Shown here piece after piece: positions 33,610 to 42,692 of a stretch of DNA of 44,067 nt; position 1 is the first letter of the stretch, and the number at the start of each line of letters is the position of its first letter. The notes under the pieces are model-generated. The model saw nothing but the letters and a program-made list of their open reading frames with translations. It searched no databases and was not told the origin of the DNA. Source of the stretch: an uncultured Clostridia bacterium (GTDB lineage Bacteria; Bacillota; Clostridia; Christensenellales; Borkfalkiaceae); contig CANREJ010000012.1 in NCBI GenBank assembly GCA_947629665.1, forward strand, positions 1 through 44,067, given 5' to 3'. A program made the position numbers and the translations under genes.

Positions 33610-36600
33610 ATGGCATTGAAAAGGCAGTTTTTTACCTTTAAAAATTTAAACGACGACTACCCCGCCATTTCGGGGGAACTCCGCCTCGGCACGCCGACGG
33701 CGGCTTTTGGGCTGTCCGACGCCCAAAAATATCTCACTGCGGCCGCCGCAGAAGGCACGGTTTTATACATAACGGCGGATTCCGTTTCGGCACAACAGGC
33801 ATATGCGGCAATTTCAACGTTATCGGGGAAGAGTTGCGCGCTTTTATCCGCCAAGGACGAAGTGATATTGTATAAGGACGCGCTTTCCAAGGACGCGGTT
33901 TTCAAAAGAATATGCGCCCTGTCTCAAATTGAAAGCGGCGCCGAAATAACCGTCGCCGATATAGAAGCGCTTATGCAGCTCGCCCCGTCGCATATTGAAG
34001 AGATAAACTTAAAAAAAGGCGGCGAGTACGACTACCAATCCTTGCCGCAAAAGCTCGTTTTAATGGGCTATATAAGGGAGTATTCGGCAGAGAGCCGCGG
34101 CACGTTTGCAATCCGCGGCGACATACTCGACATTTACCCTGTCAATGCGGAAAACCCCGCACGTGTTGACTTTTTCGGCGACACGGTAGAAAAAATCCGC
34201 CCCTACGACCAAACGAGCGGGGAGAGATTGGAGGAGTGCGACTGCCTTAAAATTATATCGGCGGCAGATTTCACCTTTACAAACGGCGATGTGGACAGGG
34301 TGAAGGAGACGCTTGCGGCGGAACTCAAAAAATCCCCCAACGTGCAGGCATACGAAAGGGCGCGCGACATATCCTGCGAAATCAACGAAAAACTCGCCCT
34401 CGGCATACCGTTTGCCGGGCTGTCATTTGTTGCGCCCATTTTGGAAAATTCGCGTACAGTGTTGAGTTTTCTGCCCCCAAACACGTTGGTTATTCTTGAC
34501 GAGTGCAAACTTATCTCCGAGAGAATGGAAGGAATTTACCGCGAACATTTGGAGCGGGTAAACGACTTAAAAAAGGGCGGCGAGGCGTTCGGGTTTTCCG
34601 TAAACCAACTTCTTTCGCCGCAATATATGGTTGAAAGCATATCAAAATTCCGTAGTTTTGCGGTGCAGACGTTTACCTCCGCAATGGGCTTTTATGCGCC
34701 CTTAAAAACTTTCAACATACACTCAACGCCCGTGCCGTCCTATCTTAACTCCTTCCCGCAACTTGTGGCGGACGTTAAAAATTGGTTGCAAAACGGCTAC
34801 CGCATATTGATTTTTTGCGGCAGTACGGAGAGATACCAAAAGCTCTGCGACGCATTCACCGACGAATATTTGCCCGTCTATCCCGTGCCCGACAGGCTCG
34901 AAGCGTTGAGGGGCGTTGCCGTGTCGGCGGAAGAACTTGCCCACGGCTTTGTGTTGCACGGTTGCAAACTTGCGGTAATAGGCAGTTCCGATCTGTTTAC
35001 AAAGGCGGTTACAAAGCGCATAAAACGCCGCCGCGGAGATATGTTCGTCGCACCCGAAATAGGCGACTACTGCGTGCATGAAAAGCACGGCATAGGCAAA
35101 ATCACGGGCACAAAAAAAATCGAAACCATCGACGGCATAAAGGAGTACGTAGCCATAGAATATAAGGGCGGCGATACCCTCTACGTACCCGTCGAGCAAA
35201 TGGATATTCTCTCCAAGTATGTAGGCGACAGCGAACCGCCCCTTTCCAAAATAGGCGGGGCAGACTTCGAGCGGGTAAAGGAGCGGGTGCGCCAATCCAT
35301 AAAAAAACTTGCCTTTGACCTCAAAGAACTCTATGCCGAGCGGAGCGCGCAAAAGGGCTATGCGTTCCCAGAAAACGCCGCGATGATGCAGGAGTTTGAG
35401 GACAGCTTTGAATACGAGGAAACCCCCGACCAGCTCATTTCCATCGAAGAAATCAAGCGCGATATGTGTTCCCAAAAAGTCATGGACAGACTTCTCTGCG
35501 GCGACGTGGGGTACGGCAAAACGGAAATTGCCCTGCGGGCGGTATATCTGGCCGTTTTGGGCGGCAAGCAGGCCGCAATCATGTGTCCCAGCACGATATT
35601 GTCCGAACAGCATTACAACACGGCGGTTAAGAGGTTCGCCGAGTTTGGCGTAAGAGTTGATAAATTAAACCGCTTTAAAACTCCCGCACAGCAGGCGCAA
35701 ACGTTAAAGGCGCTTGCAAACGGCGACATAGACGTTATTATAGGCACTCACAGGCTTTTATCGAACGACGTAAAATTTTACGATTTGGGACTTTTGGTAC
35801 TCGACGAAGAACAGCGTTTCGGCGTTGAACACAAGGAGAAGATAAAGCACGTCAAAAAGGACGTGGACTGCCTCACCATGACGGCTACGCCCATACCCCG
35901 CACACTGCATATGTCGCTGGCGGGAATACGCGATATATCCACCATAAACACTCCGCCGCAGAAGCGTTTGCCCGTGCAAACTTATGTTGTGGAGGAGAGC
36001 GAAACGCTCATCCGCGACGCGGTAATCCGTGAAATTTCCCGCGGAGGGCAGGTATTTATTTTGTACAACAGAGTTGAAAGTATAGCTTCTTTCACCGCGC
36101 GTATCTGCGCCATAATTCCCGAAGCGAAAATCACCTACGCGCACGGCAGAATGGACAGGGACACGCTTGAAAATTCGGTATTTTCCTTTTACCGCGGCGA
36201 AAAGAACGTTCTTATAACAACCACTATCATCGAAAACGGCATAGACCTCCCCAACGCAAACACGCTAATCGTTATAGACAGCGACCGTCTCGGCATCTCC
36301 CAGCTCTACCAATTGAGGGGAAGAGTGGGCAGAAGTTCCCGCCTTGCGCAGGCATACTTTACTTTCAAGGGCGAAAAGGTACTCACCGCCTACGCAACCG
36401 AGCGGTTGAAGGCAATCATGCAGTTTACCGAACTCGGTTCGGGCTTTAAAATAGCCATGCGCGATTTGGAAATAAGGGGCGCTGGCAACGTTCTGGGCGC
36501 AGAACAGCACGGGCATATGGATAAGGTCGGCTACGAGTTGTACTCCAAACTCTTAAAAGAGGAACTCACGGGCGAGCCGCAGTTTGCCGCCGAACTCGAT

Positions 36601-37029
36601 ATACAAGTCTCCGCATATATTCCCGAAAATTATATAGAGAGCAGTGCGGGCAGGCTGGATTGCTACAAGCAAATTGCCGAAATACGCACGGTGGACGACT
36701 ATAAGCGCGTGTGCCGTTCCATAGAGGACAACTACGGCGAAATGCCGGAATCTGTTTTAAGCCTCTTGATTATCGCCGTATTGAAGTCTTACGCCCAAAA
36801 ATTCAACGTCAAAAAAATCTCGGTGGGCAGAGAAACCAACTATTTGGAGCTTCCTTCAATCAACTCGTTGGAGCATAAAGGGCTTAATTCTGCGCTGGAA
36901 CGCTTTAACGGCGACGTAACACTTTCCATGGCACGCGCGCCGCTCATAGTGTTCGGGAGTGGCTTACCTCCCAAAAAAACAATGCTCGGTATGACAAAAT
37001 TTTTAAAATTTGCGCTTCAAAACGCTTAA
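33610..37029 (+). CDS. mfd: transcription-repair coupling factor
   Basis: The 1,139-aa product has the full Mfd layout: UvrB-like N-terminal domains (about 1-350), the RNA-polymerase-interacting domain (DYCVHEKHGIGKI, near 485), SF2 helicase core with Walker A GDVGYGKTEIA and DEEQ box VLDEEQRFG, the QLRGRVGRSSR motif VI, and the C-terminal D7 domain. It displaces stalled RNA polymerase and recruits UvrA. No clear Shine-Dalgarno precedes the ATG at 33610 and a TATAAC box lies about 11 bases upstream, so its own leader would be very short. Confidence 0.97.
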   Translation: MALKRQFFTFKNLNDDYPAISGELRLGTPTAAFGLSDAQKYLTAAAAEGTVLYITADSVSAQQAYAAISTLSGKSCALLSAKDEVILYKDALSKDAVFKRICALSQIESGAEITVADIEALMQLAPSHIEEINLKKGGEYDYQSLPQKLVLMGYIREYSAESRGTFAIRGDILDIYPVNAENPARVDFFGDTVEKIRPYDQTSGERLEECDCLKIISAADFTFTNGDVDRVKETLAAELKKSPNVQAYERARDISCEINEKLALGIPFAGLSFVAPILENSRTVLSFLPPNTLVILDECKLISERMEGIYREHLERVNDLKKGGEAFGFSVNQLLSPQYMVESISKFRSFAVQTFTSAMGFYAPLKTFNIHSTPVPSYLNSFPQLVADVKNWLQNGYRILIFCGSTERYQKLCDAFTDEYLPVYPVPDRLEALRGVAVSAEELAHGFVLHGCKLAVIGSSDLFTKAVTKRIKRRRGDMFVAPEIGDYCVHEKHGIGKITGTKKIETIDGIKEYVAIEYKGGDTLYVPVEQMDILSKYVGDSEPPLSKIGGADFERVKERVRQSIKKLAFDLKELYAERSAQKGYAFPENAAMMQEFEDSFEYEETPDQLISIEEIKRDMCSQKVMDRLLCGDVGYGKTEIALRAVYLAVLGGKQAAIMCPSTILSEQHYNTAVKRFAEFGVRVDKLNRFKTPAQQAQTLKALANGDIDVIIGTHRLLSNDVKFYDLGLLVLDEEQRFGVEHKEKIKHVKKDVDCLTMTATPIPRTLHMSLAGIRDISTINTPPQKRLPVQTYVVEESETLIRDAVIREISRGGQVFILYNRVESIASFTARICAIIPEAKITYAHGRMDRDTLENSVFSFYRGEKNVLITTTIIENGIDLPNANTLIVIDSDRLGISQLYQLRGRVGRSSRLAQAYFTFKGEKVLTAYATERLKAIMQFTELGSGFKIAMRDLEIRGAGNVLGAEQHGHMDKVGYELYSKLLKEELTGEPQFAAELDIQVSAYIPENYIESSAGRLDCYKQIAEIRTVDDYKRVCRSIEDNYGEMPESVLSLLIIAVLKSYAQKFNVKKISVGRETNYLELPSINSLEHKGLNSALERFNGDVTLSMARAPLIVFGSGLPPKKTMLGMTKFLKFALQNA

Positions 37030-37035
37030 AATCAA

Positions 37036-37064
37036 TTGCTATAATATTTTAAATATTATATAAT
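37036..37064 (+). promoter_or_regulatory. promoter of the foldase-like lipoprotein gene
   Basis: TTGCTA (37036-37041), 17-bp spacer, TATAAT (37059-37064), then GGAG ten bases before the ATG at 37110. Confidence 0.65.
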
Positions 37065-37109
37065 GGTAAAAGATTTTACTAAAACAAACCATTTTGGAGT
37101 TTTTTGTTT

Positions 37110-39326
37110 ATGAAACATAAAAGAATTGTCGGCGTCGCGTTGGCGTCGTCGATAGCATTGACCGCCGCATTTACGGGTTGTTCTCTCACAACTACCGACG
37201 TGGGGCTGGATATGAACAAGGTTGTAGCAACGGTAAATATATCCAACGCGGAAGGCACCGATCCCTTCGATACCGAACTTATAACTAACTTTAAGAGCGC
37301 CGTAGGCACAACCGAAATTTACAAGAGCGAGCTTGTGGCTTACTTTATAAACGTGGGCTCTTCCTACGTGAACAGCGGCTACTCGTATGCCGACGTGTTC
37401 AATATGTTGGTGGACGGGCTTGTGCAAAACGCCGTTATAACGCAGTATGCCGTAATGTATCTTTTAAACGACAAAGCGGGCACGGGCGCGGCTTCCACCG
37501 TCCTCGAAAAATATAACGCAAAGGAAACTTATATCGATAAGCTCGAATATCTTCTCACCGACGATAGCGCCGGTGCAGAAGACCCCGACAAGGATGTAAA
37601 GATTGCAAGATATAATTTTTACAGCTCCGTAAATTCGGCAATCGACTCCTATGAAACCGCTTTGCTTGAAGAAGAGGATGAAAACGCAGGTACGGAAACC
37701 CGCGACGTTCCCACGGGCGTCGATACCGAGGTTGAGGATTATTATCCCGCCGCAGCGGACAAGTCCTTGGACTACGGTATATACACGGGCTACAAGGGTA
37801 ACCTGATAGCCGACAGCGGCGTATACAAGGACGATATGCTCACGGGCTCCAACCAGATAACAAGGACCAAGGCATACAATAATTTTATCAGCGCGCTCAT
37901 AAACAACAATCTTGTGGATCCACAAAAGGACGCGCTACGCAACATTTACGGCGGAATAGACGGCGCGCACAAGGCCGAGGCGGGCATAGAGTATATGCAA
38001 AAGGAGTATATAAGCCAGCTTGAAAACCGCGTAGTCTATAAATATTACGATTTATACGAACAGGAGCAGGAGAGCAAGCTCACAGACGACAATAATTATG
38101 ATTATTTAAACGCCGTATATGAGAGCCAGCTCAACAGCCAGACGCAGAGCAACCAGAATTCGGGCTTCACAAGTACAATGGACAGCCTTTCCGATTCTTC
38201 CTTCATTCTCTACGCTCCCGACACGGAAGACGGCGGCACATACGGCTTTGTATACAACATATTGTTACCTTTCAGCGCAAAGCAGAGCGCCGCGCTCACA
38301 ACATTGCAAACCACGTATAAGGACGAAGACGAAGAGAGCGGCTACACCGCCGACTACTATATCAAGAGAAACGATTTGATGAAACAAATCGTTACCACCG
38401 ACCAGCGTTCGGCATGGTTCAACGGAACTACCGACTACGCATTCAACGCTTTGGAGGCGGGCATAGATTATTATAAGGGCACAGACGAAAACCGTTCCTA
38501 TCTGTTCTTTGAAAACAACCTTACAAACAACGGCCAATACGAAGAACTCGGCAAATATATAGGCAAGTATTCCTATAACGGCAAAGTTTACGAGCTTTCG
38601 GATGGCAAATACCAGCTTATTCCCAACAAACTTGATATCGACGGCATGCTTGCAGAGTTTAAGGCATATGTTGATTATGTACTCGGCGGCGAAAAGGTAA
38701 CGTTTTATAATTCTTACGACCCCGCAACGGTCAACGAGGCTTATTATACTTCGCTTACGAAAGAGAATCTCTATAAAGATTCCACTGCCGATAAAAAGGA
38801 AATCGACTACGGGAAATTCATTTACGCTTCGGGCGCCGTAGATCTCGGCGGCAGTACGGCTTCCAACCTTTTGTATGAGGGTAGCGAGCAATATAAAGCG
38901 CTTGCGGCGGTAAACGAACTTCAATATGCGTACACCACCGATACGGGTATTCTTTCCAAATATCTCGGCTATTCGGTGAATATCGGCAACAACACGGGCT
39001 ACATCAAGGAATTTGAATATGCAGCCCAGCAGGCAATAGCAAAAGGCGCAGGCTCGTTTACGGTTTGCGCGGGCGACTACGGCTGGCACCTGATATACGT
39101 TACCTACACTTATGGCAGCACAGGCGGCGCGGTTTATACTCCCGACTGGGCGGCAAACGTAAACGAAGAGGGCACGTTTGAAAATCTGTTCTACGAGTGG
39201 GTAAAGAGCAAGAATATATCTGAAATTTCCACAAAGAGAAGAACGCAAATAATGACGCAGTTCAATAAGGACAACACTGTCAATAAAATTCAAAAAGCCT
39301 ATCAGGACCTTTTGGATCTCGGCTGA
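37110..39326 (+). CDS. lipoprotein with SurA/PrsA-like foldase features
   Basis: The 738-aa product starts with a lipoprotein signal (KHKRIVGVALASSIALTAAFTGC; lipidated Cys24 after a slightly unusual F-T-G). A SurA_N-type helical part follows (YSYADVFNMLVDGLVQNAVITQYAV). Near the C-terminus AGSFTVCAGDYGWHLIYVTYTYG resembles the last strands of parvulin domains, but the middle is long, Tyr/Asp-rich and diverged, so isomerase activity is uncertain. A PrsA-type foldase commonly follows mfd in Firmicutes, which fits. I start at ATG 37110, not TTG 37104, because GGAG would be only four bases from the latter. uppP follows 14 bases later. Confidence 0.8.
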   Translation: MKHKRIVGVALASSIALTAAFTGCSLTTTDVGLDMNKVVATVNISNAEGTDPFDTELITNFKSAVGTTEIYKSELVAYFINVGSSYVNSGYSYADVFNMLVDGLVQNAVITQYAVMYLLNDKAGTGAASTVLEKYNAKETYIDKLEYLLTDDSAGAEDPDKDVKIARYNFYSSVNSAIDSYETALLEEEDENAGTETRDVPTGVDTEVEDYYPAAADKSLDYGIYTGYKGNLIADSGVYKDDMLTGSNQITRTKAYNNFISALINNNLVDPQKDALRNIYGGIDGAHKAEAGIEYMQKEYISQLENRVVYKYYDLYEQEQESKLTDDNNYDYLNAVYESQLNSQTQSNQNSGFTSTMDSLSDSSFILYAPDTEDGGTYGFVYNILLPFSAKQSAALTTLQTTYKDEDEESGYTADYYIKRNDLMKQIVTTDQRSAWFNGTTDYAFNALEAGIDYYKGTDENRSYLFFENNLTNNGQYEELGKYIGKYSYNGKVYELSDGKYQLIPNKLDIDGMLAEFKAYVDYVLGGEKVTFYNSYDPATVNEAYYTSLTKENLYKDSTADKKEIDYGKFIYASGAVDLGGSTASNLLYEGSEQYKALAAVNELQYAYTTDTGILSKYLGYSVNIGNNTGYIKEFEYAAQQAIAKGAGSFTVCAGDYGWHLIYVTYTYGSTGGAVYTPDWAANVNEEGTFENLFYEWVKSKNISEISTKRRTQIMTQFNKDNTVNKIQKAYQDLLDLG

Positions 39327-39340
39327 TAACAAGGTAGTCT

Positions 39341-40159
39341 ATGGAAATTTGGCAAGCGGCCGTTTTGGGGCTTGTTCAGGGGCTCACCGAGTTCCTTCCC
39401 GTATCATCTTCGGGACATCTCTCGTTTTTTCAAAACGTACTCAATGTAAGCAGTGAAAACGCCCAGTTCATATCCGTAATGTTGCATCTCGGAACGCTGG
39501 TCGCCGTCTGCATAGTATTCTTCAAAGATATTCTCGGTCTTTTCCGCAAGCCGTTTAAAACTCTCGGTTTTTTGGTTATAGCAACCGTACCTGCGGTAAT
39601 ATTCGGCGTTGTGGCGTCCGTTTTGGATTTGGATTACTATTTCTATGAATGGGAATGGGCGGCCGTGCTGTTGAGCGTATGCTTCCTTATCACGGCAACC
39701 GTGCTGTTCGTAACGGAAATGATTGCCAAAAAACGGCAAAACACACTGCCCATATGCTATAAAACGGCCATACCAATGGGTCTGGCGCAGGCAATCGCCA
39801 TTTTCCCCGGAATATCGAGGAGCGGCTCCACAATCTGTGCAGGCACGCTGGCGGGAGGGAAGAGCGAGGATATTGCAAAATTTTCCTTCCTCATGTCAAT
39901 CCCCGTAATTTTGGGCGGTTTTGCGCTCGAATTAATCAAGGGGCTTTACAAGGGAACTTTACAGGCCGAGTTTGCGCAATACGGCGGCAATTTCGGTTGG
40001 GCGATAGCCGTCGGCTTTATAACTTCGGCACTGGCAGGACTGTTTGCAATCAAAATAATGCTTAAAGTTATACAAAAAGCGGAATACAAGTGGTTCAGTT
40101 TGTATCTTGTTTTGCTTGCCGTAACCTGTATAATTTTAAAATGCGTAGGAAAATTTTAA
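39341..40159 (+). CDS. uppP: undecaprenyl-diphosphatase
   Basis: The 272-aa product is a BacA-type polytopic membrane enzyme with EFLPVSSSGH (17-26; catalytic Glu17) and GISRSGST (157-164), both hallmark motifs. It recycles undecaprenyl pyrophosphate for cell-wall synthesis and gives bacitracin resistance when abundant. It lies 14 bases after the lipoprotein gene, in one transcript. Confidence 0.97.
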   Translation: MEIWQAAVLGLVQGLTEFLPVSSSGHLSFFQNVLNVSSENAQFISVMLHLGTLVAVCIVFFKDILGLFRKPFKTLGFLVIATVPAVIFGVVASVLDLDYYFYEWEWAAVLLSVCFLITATVLFVTEMIAKKRQNTLPICYKTAIPMGLAQAIAIFPGISRSGSTICAGTLAGGKSEDIAKFSFLMSIPVILGGFALELIKGLYKGTLQAEFAQYGGNFGWAIAVGFITSALAGLFAIKIMLKVIQKAEYKWFSLYLVLLAVTCIILKCVGKF

Positions 40160-40169
40160 AAATGAAGAG

Positions 40170-40195
40170 CGCCGCGGCAATGCCGCGGCGTTAAA
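40170..40195 (+). terminator. possible terminator after uppP
   Basis: CGCCGCGG (40170-40177) pairs with CCGCGGCG (40183-40190) around CAATG, followed by TTAAAATATT. The stem is strong but the T-run is poor. Confidence 0.55.
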
Positions 40196-40230
40196 ATATT
40201 CTGGAAAAGTGTTAAATAAACGGCAAAAAT

Positions 40231-40261
40231 TATACGGCTACGGAAAACCCGTAGCCGTTCT
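40231..40261 (-). terminator. terminator of the SRP RNA gene
   Basis: ACGGCTACGG (40234-40243) pairs with CCGTAGCCGT (40249-40258); on the minus strand it is followed by ATAATTTTTG. It lies just past the 3' end of the SRP RNA. Confidence 0.75.
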
Positions 40262-40265
40262 CTTC

Positions 40266-40535
40266 AAAAAGCTGTGCAGTCTTTTTTGCCGGAATATGCC
40301 GAAGCGTAAACCTTACAGGCGGCTCCTTCAAAGCTACCTTATGGCACACCGCTAAAACTGTTTAGTGCTGCTATATCCCTATCCTGACACGGTTCGCAGC
40401 CTGCGGTTGCATAAGACCTTGATATCAACGCTCCTTATAAGGCGCGGCCTTCCACATATTCCGTCGGGAAAGACGGTCGGTCCTGCTATTGCGGATTGCA
40501 GGTACAGGGCACCGCAAACTCCCCACCCAGCACAG
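40266..40535 (-). ncRNA. ffs: signal recognition particle RNA, large bacterial type
   Basis: On the minus strand the RNA begins CTGTGCTGGGTGGGGAG and continues with GCGGTGCCCTGTACCTGCAATCC-type Alu-domain sequence, as in Bacillus scRNA. It then has the S-domain GTGTCAGG...AGCAGCAC (40390-40366) and AAGGTAGC. The ends pair (CTGTGC with GCACAG). About 270 bases, with Alu domain, matches the large Firmicutes SRP RNA that partners Ffh. The domain IV tip reads AUA-GGGA-UAU rather than UCC-GGAA-GGA, keeping a GNRA loop and the GCAGC bulge side. Confidence 0.93.
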
Positions 40536-40542
40536 TAAAATT

Positions 40543-40571
40543 ATTTTAGCAGATATTTTTTTAATTTGCAA
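40543..40571 (-). promoter_or_regulatory. promoter of the SRP RNA gene
   Basis: On the minus strand TTGCAA (40571-40566), 17-bp spacer, TAAAAT (40548-40543). Transcription would start near 40536, at the RNA's 5' end. Confidence 0.7.
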
Positions 40572-40664
40572 CTAAAATGCTTTATAGCTTGACTTTTTTT
40601 TGCGCCCTATTTAAAATGAATATTAATAAATCGTCAAAACAAACTGTTATATATAAGGAGATTT

Positions 40665-41498
40665 ATGGCAGAAAATTGCAATAACGATTGCTCCTCGTGC
40701 GGCAAAAGCTGTCCTTCGCGGGATAAACAGAGCCTCTTAAAAAAGCCCCACCAAATGAGCGACATCAAAAAGGTAATAGCCGTAGTCAGCGGTAAAGGGG
40801 GAGTGGGCAAATCCATGACGTGCGCCCTTCTTGCGGCGGCGGCACAGGCAAGCGGCAAGGTAACGGCGGTAATGGACGCCGACATTACGGGCCCGTCTAT
40901 TCCAAAAATGTACGGCATACACGAGCGCGCAACGGGCACCGAACTCGGCATACTCCCCGTTGTTACCGAAAGCGGCATACAGGTTATGTCAATGAACGTA
41001 CTCCTCGAAAACGAAGCCGAACCCGTTGTTTGGCGCGGTTCGCTCATTTCGGGCACCGTAATGCAGTTCTGGACGGACGTAATATATACGGGCGTAGACA
41101 TTATGTTTATCGATATGCCTCCCGGCACGGGCGACGTGCCTCTCACGGTGTTCCAAAGTATCCCCATAGACGGCATAATAGTTGTAACTACTCCGCAGGA
41201 TCTGGTTGGAATGATAGTTAAAAAGGCCGTAAATATGGCAAACCTGATGAACATTCCCATTTTGGGCATAGTGGAAAATATGAGCTATATCACTTGCCCC
41301 GACTGCGGCAAAAAAATATCCGTATTCGGCGAAAGCGGAGTGGACGCCTTTGCCCTGGAATACGGTATTCCCGCCGTGGCAAAGTTGCCCATAGACCCCG
41401 AACTCACAAGGGCGGCGGATCTCGGCAGGCTGGAATATAAAACGGAAGTATTATCGGATTTTTTTGATAAAATAGCCGGCCAGCTCCAAAAAAAGTAA
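40665..41498 (+). CDS. Mrp/NBP35 family iron-sulfur carrier ATPase
   Basis: The 277-aa product is a deviant-Walker-A P-loop ATPase: GKGGVGKS (43-50), DADITGPSIPK, and DMPPGTGD. An N-terminal cysteine cluster (Cys5, 9, 12, 16) and a later CPDC motif (in ENMSYITCPDCGKK) are as in NBP35-like carriers that bind a bridging 4Fe-4S cluster. It probably delivers Fe-S clusters to apoproteins. AAGGAG precedes the ATG with good spacing. It is monocistronic, ending in a bidirectional terminator. Confidence 0.95.
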   Translation: MAENCNNDCSSCGKSCPSRDKQSLLKKPHQMSDIKKVIAVVSGKGGVGKSMTCALLAAAAQASGKVTAVMDADITGPSIPKMYGIHERATGTELGILPVVTESGIQVMSMNVLLENEAEPVVWRGSLISGTVMQFWTDVIYTGVDIMFIDMPPGTGDVPLTVFQSIPIDGIIVVTTPQDLVGMIVKKAVNMANLMNIPILGIVENMSYITCPDCGKKISVFGESGVDAFALEYGIPAVAKLPIDPELTRAADLGRLEYKTEVLSDFFDKIAGQLQKK

Positions 41499-41518
41499 CC
41501 GTTTAAAATATAATTAAA

Positions 41519-41555
41519 ATGCGCCCCCAAAAGTAAAGCCTTTTGGGGGCGCATA
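41519..41555. terminator. bidirectional terminator
   Basis: Perfect stem of 15 bp (41519-41533 with 41540-41554, ATGCGCCCCCAAAAG and complement), between two converging genes. T-runs are short on both sides. Confidence 0.8.
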
Positions 41556-41574
41556 AAATATGCCGGAATCTCGG

Positions 41575-42075
41575 TTATAAATCTATTTCGGTAACGCCGT
41601 CTTCTATAAGGTAGCACATTTCCTCATGCGTTTGCACGCCCTTCTGTATTTTTTGCGGGTCGAGCTTGATATATTTAATTATCCCGTTGGCAAGCACCTG
41701 CCCGTCGCGGTCGAGAATCCGTGTTTCGGCGGTCAAAAAATTGCCCGTGTCCTTAACTATTTTGCCCTGTCCCAAAAGTTCGACGCCGTAGGGCACGGGC
41801 TTGCGGTATTTGGTTTCAAGCGACATTGTAACGCCAAACGTTTTTTCGTCCATTTCCGTGGCCCACAGCGCCCTCAAACCCATTTCGTCGAGCATGGCTG
41901 TAATCAACCCGCCGTGTACCCTGCCGGGGTAACTTTGGTGCTGTTCCCTGTACGAAAATATTGTTGCAACGCTTCCGTCCTCCATGGAGTAGAAGGGCGC
42001 CCGCACACCGTATTCGTTATCCAACCCGCACATAATGCACATTTTGCTGTTTCTTTGCTTTTTTAAAACTTTCAT
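41575..42075 (-). CDS. PaaI-type hotdog thioesterase
   Basis: The 166-aa product has the hotdog-fold signature GRVHGGLITAMLDEMGLRAL and the later strands FGVTMSLETKYRKPVPYG and TRILDRDGQVLANGIIKYI. It likely hydrolyses an acyl-CoA thioester; its substrate is unknown. I start at ATG 42075, because consensus promoter boxes (TTGACA, TAGAAT) lie directly upstream and overlap any longer frame. There is no Shine-Dalgarno, so the mRNA appears leaderless. Confidence 0.86.
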   Translation of the reverse strand: MKVLKKQRNSKMCIMCGLDNEYGVRAPFYSMEDGSVATIFSYREQHQSYPGRVHGGLITAMLDEMGLRALWATEMDEKTFGVTMSLETKYRKPVPYGVELLGQGKIVKDTGNFLTAETRILDRDGQVLANGIIKYIKLDPQKIQKGVQTHEEMCYLIEDGVTEIDL

Positions 42076-42082
42076 AAAAATT

Positions 42083-42111
42083 ATTCTATCACATACAAAT
42101 TTTTTTGTCAA
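42083..42111 (-). promoter_or_regulatory. promoter of the thioesterase gene
   Basis: On the minus strand TTGACA (42111-42106), 17-bp spacer, TAGAAT (42088-42083). The start codon begins at 42075, eight bases past the -10. Confidence 0.75.
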
Positions 42112-42159
42112 TTTAAAAATTATTTTTTAATTATGACAACTTCAGTCATATTAAAGTCC

Positions 42160-42165
42160 TATAAT
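42160..42165 (+). promoter_or_regulatory. -10 box upstream of the 129-aa gene
   Basis: A consensus TATAAT lies 22 bases before the ATG at 42187; the -35 region (CAACTT at about 42138) is poor. It rules out the upstream in-frame ATG at 42133 as the main start. Confidence 0.5.
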
Positions 42166-42186
42166 GTAATCAAAAGGGGCAAAGAT

Positions 42187-42576
42187 ATGGCAAACAAAAG
42201 AATTTCGGGTTTCAATAAGCGCATGCAGCAGTTCACGGAGATATCGTTTTCCACCCAAAAATTTCTCTGTTCGGTGAACATTGTGGTAAAGGTGGACGGA
42301 CAGCAGGTGGAGTATTATAAAAAGCACGTTACGGGCGAATTGAAGCCATTTTATGAGTTTGGCGACAAGAGCGATTTTTTGGCGGCGTTCAGTTGTTTGC
42401 AGGTGGGCAAATGGAAGAAGAGGTACGCGATAAGCGAGCGCAGTCTTAATTTGCGGAATTGGGAGCTGTCCATCAAATTTTCCGACGGCAAACAAATAAC
42501 ATATAGCGGTAAAAACGCCTATCCGGAAAATTTTTCGGCTCTCGATAAACTTCTCCGCACCGACTATGCGATATAA
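42187..42576 (+). CDS. hypothetical protein, 129 aa
   Basis: A 129-residue soluble, basic protein that I do not recognise. It looks beta-rich (FLCSVNIVVKVDGQQVEYYKKH and NWELSIKFSDGKQITYSGKNAYP). ATG 42187 has AGGGG upstream and lies just after a TATAAT. It is followed by the tRNA-Ser gene and no terminator hairpin is obvious. Confidence 0.7.
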   Translation: MANKRISGFNKRMQQFTEISFSTQKFLCSVNIVVKVDGQQVEYYKKHVTGELKPFYEFGDKSDFLAAFSCLQVGKWKKRYAISERSLNLRNWELSIKFSDGKQITYSGKNAYPENFSALDKLLRTDYAI

Positions 42577-42628
42577 AACCCGCGCCTAAAATTTAAAATA
42601 AATTTATATGAGCGGTATTCAAAAACAC

Positions 42629-42657
42629 TTGATTTTTTTAAATAAATTTTATATCAT
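42629..42657 (+). promoter_or_regulatory. promoter of tRNA-Ser
   Basis: TTGATT (42629-42634), 17-bp spacer, TATCAT (42652-42657). The start near 42664 begins a small hairpin GACGGG/CCCGTC (42664-42686) in the leader. Confidence 0.6.
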
Positions 42658-42692
42658 TAAATAGACGGGTTTGAACCGTGCCCGTCAACATT

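Noticed and set aside
34723-35613. 296-codon antisense ORF in mfd
   Set aside because: It overlaps the conserved mfd core completely and has no recognisable features.
42133-42186. N-terminal extension of the 129-aa protein
   Set aside because: A TATAAT box lies inside it and the ATG at 42187 has a ribosome binding site.
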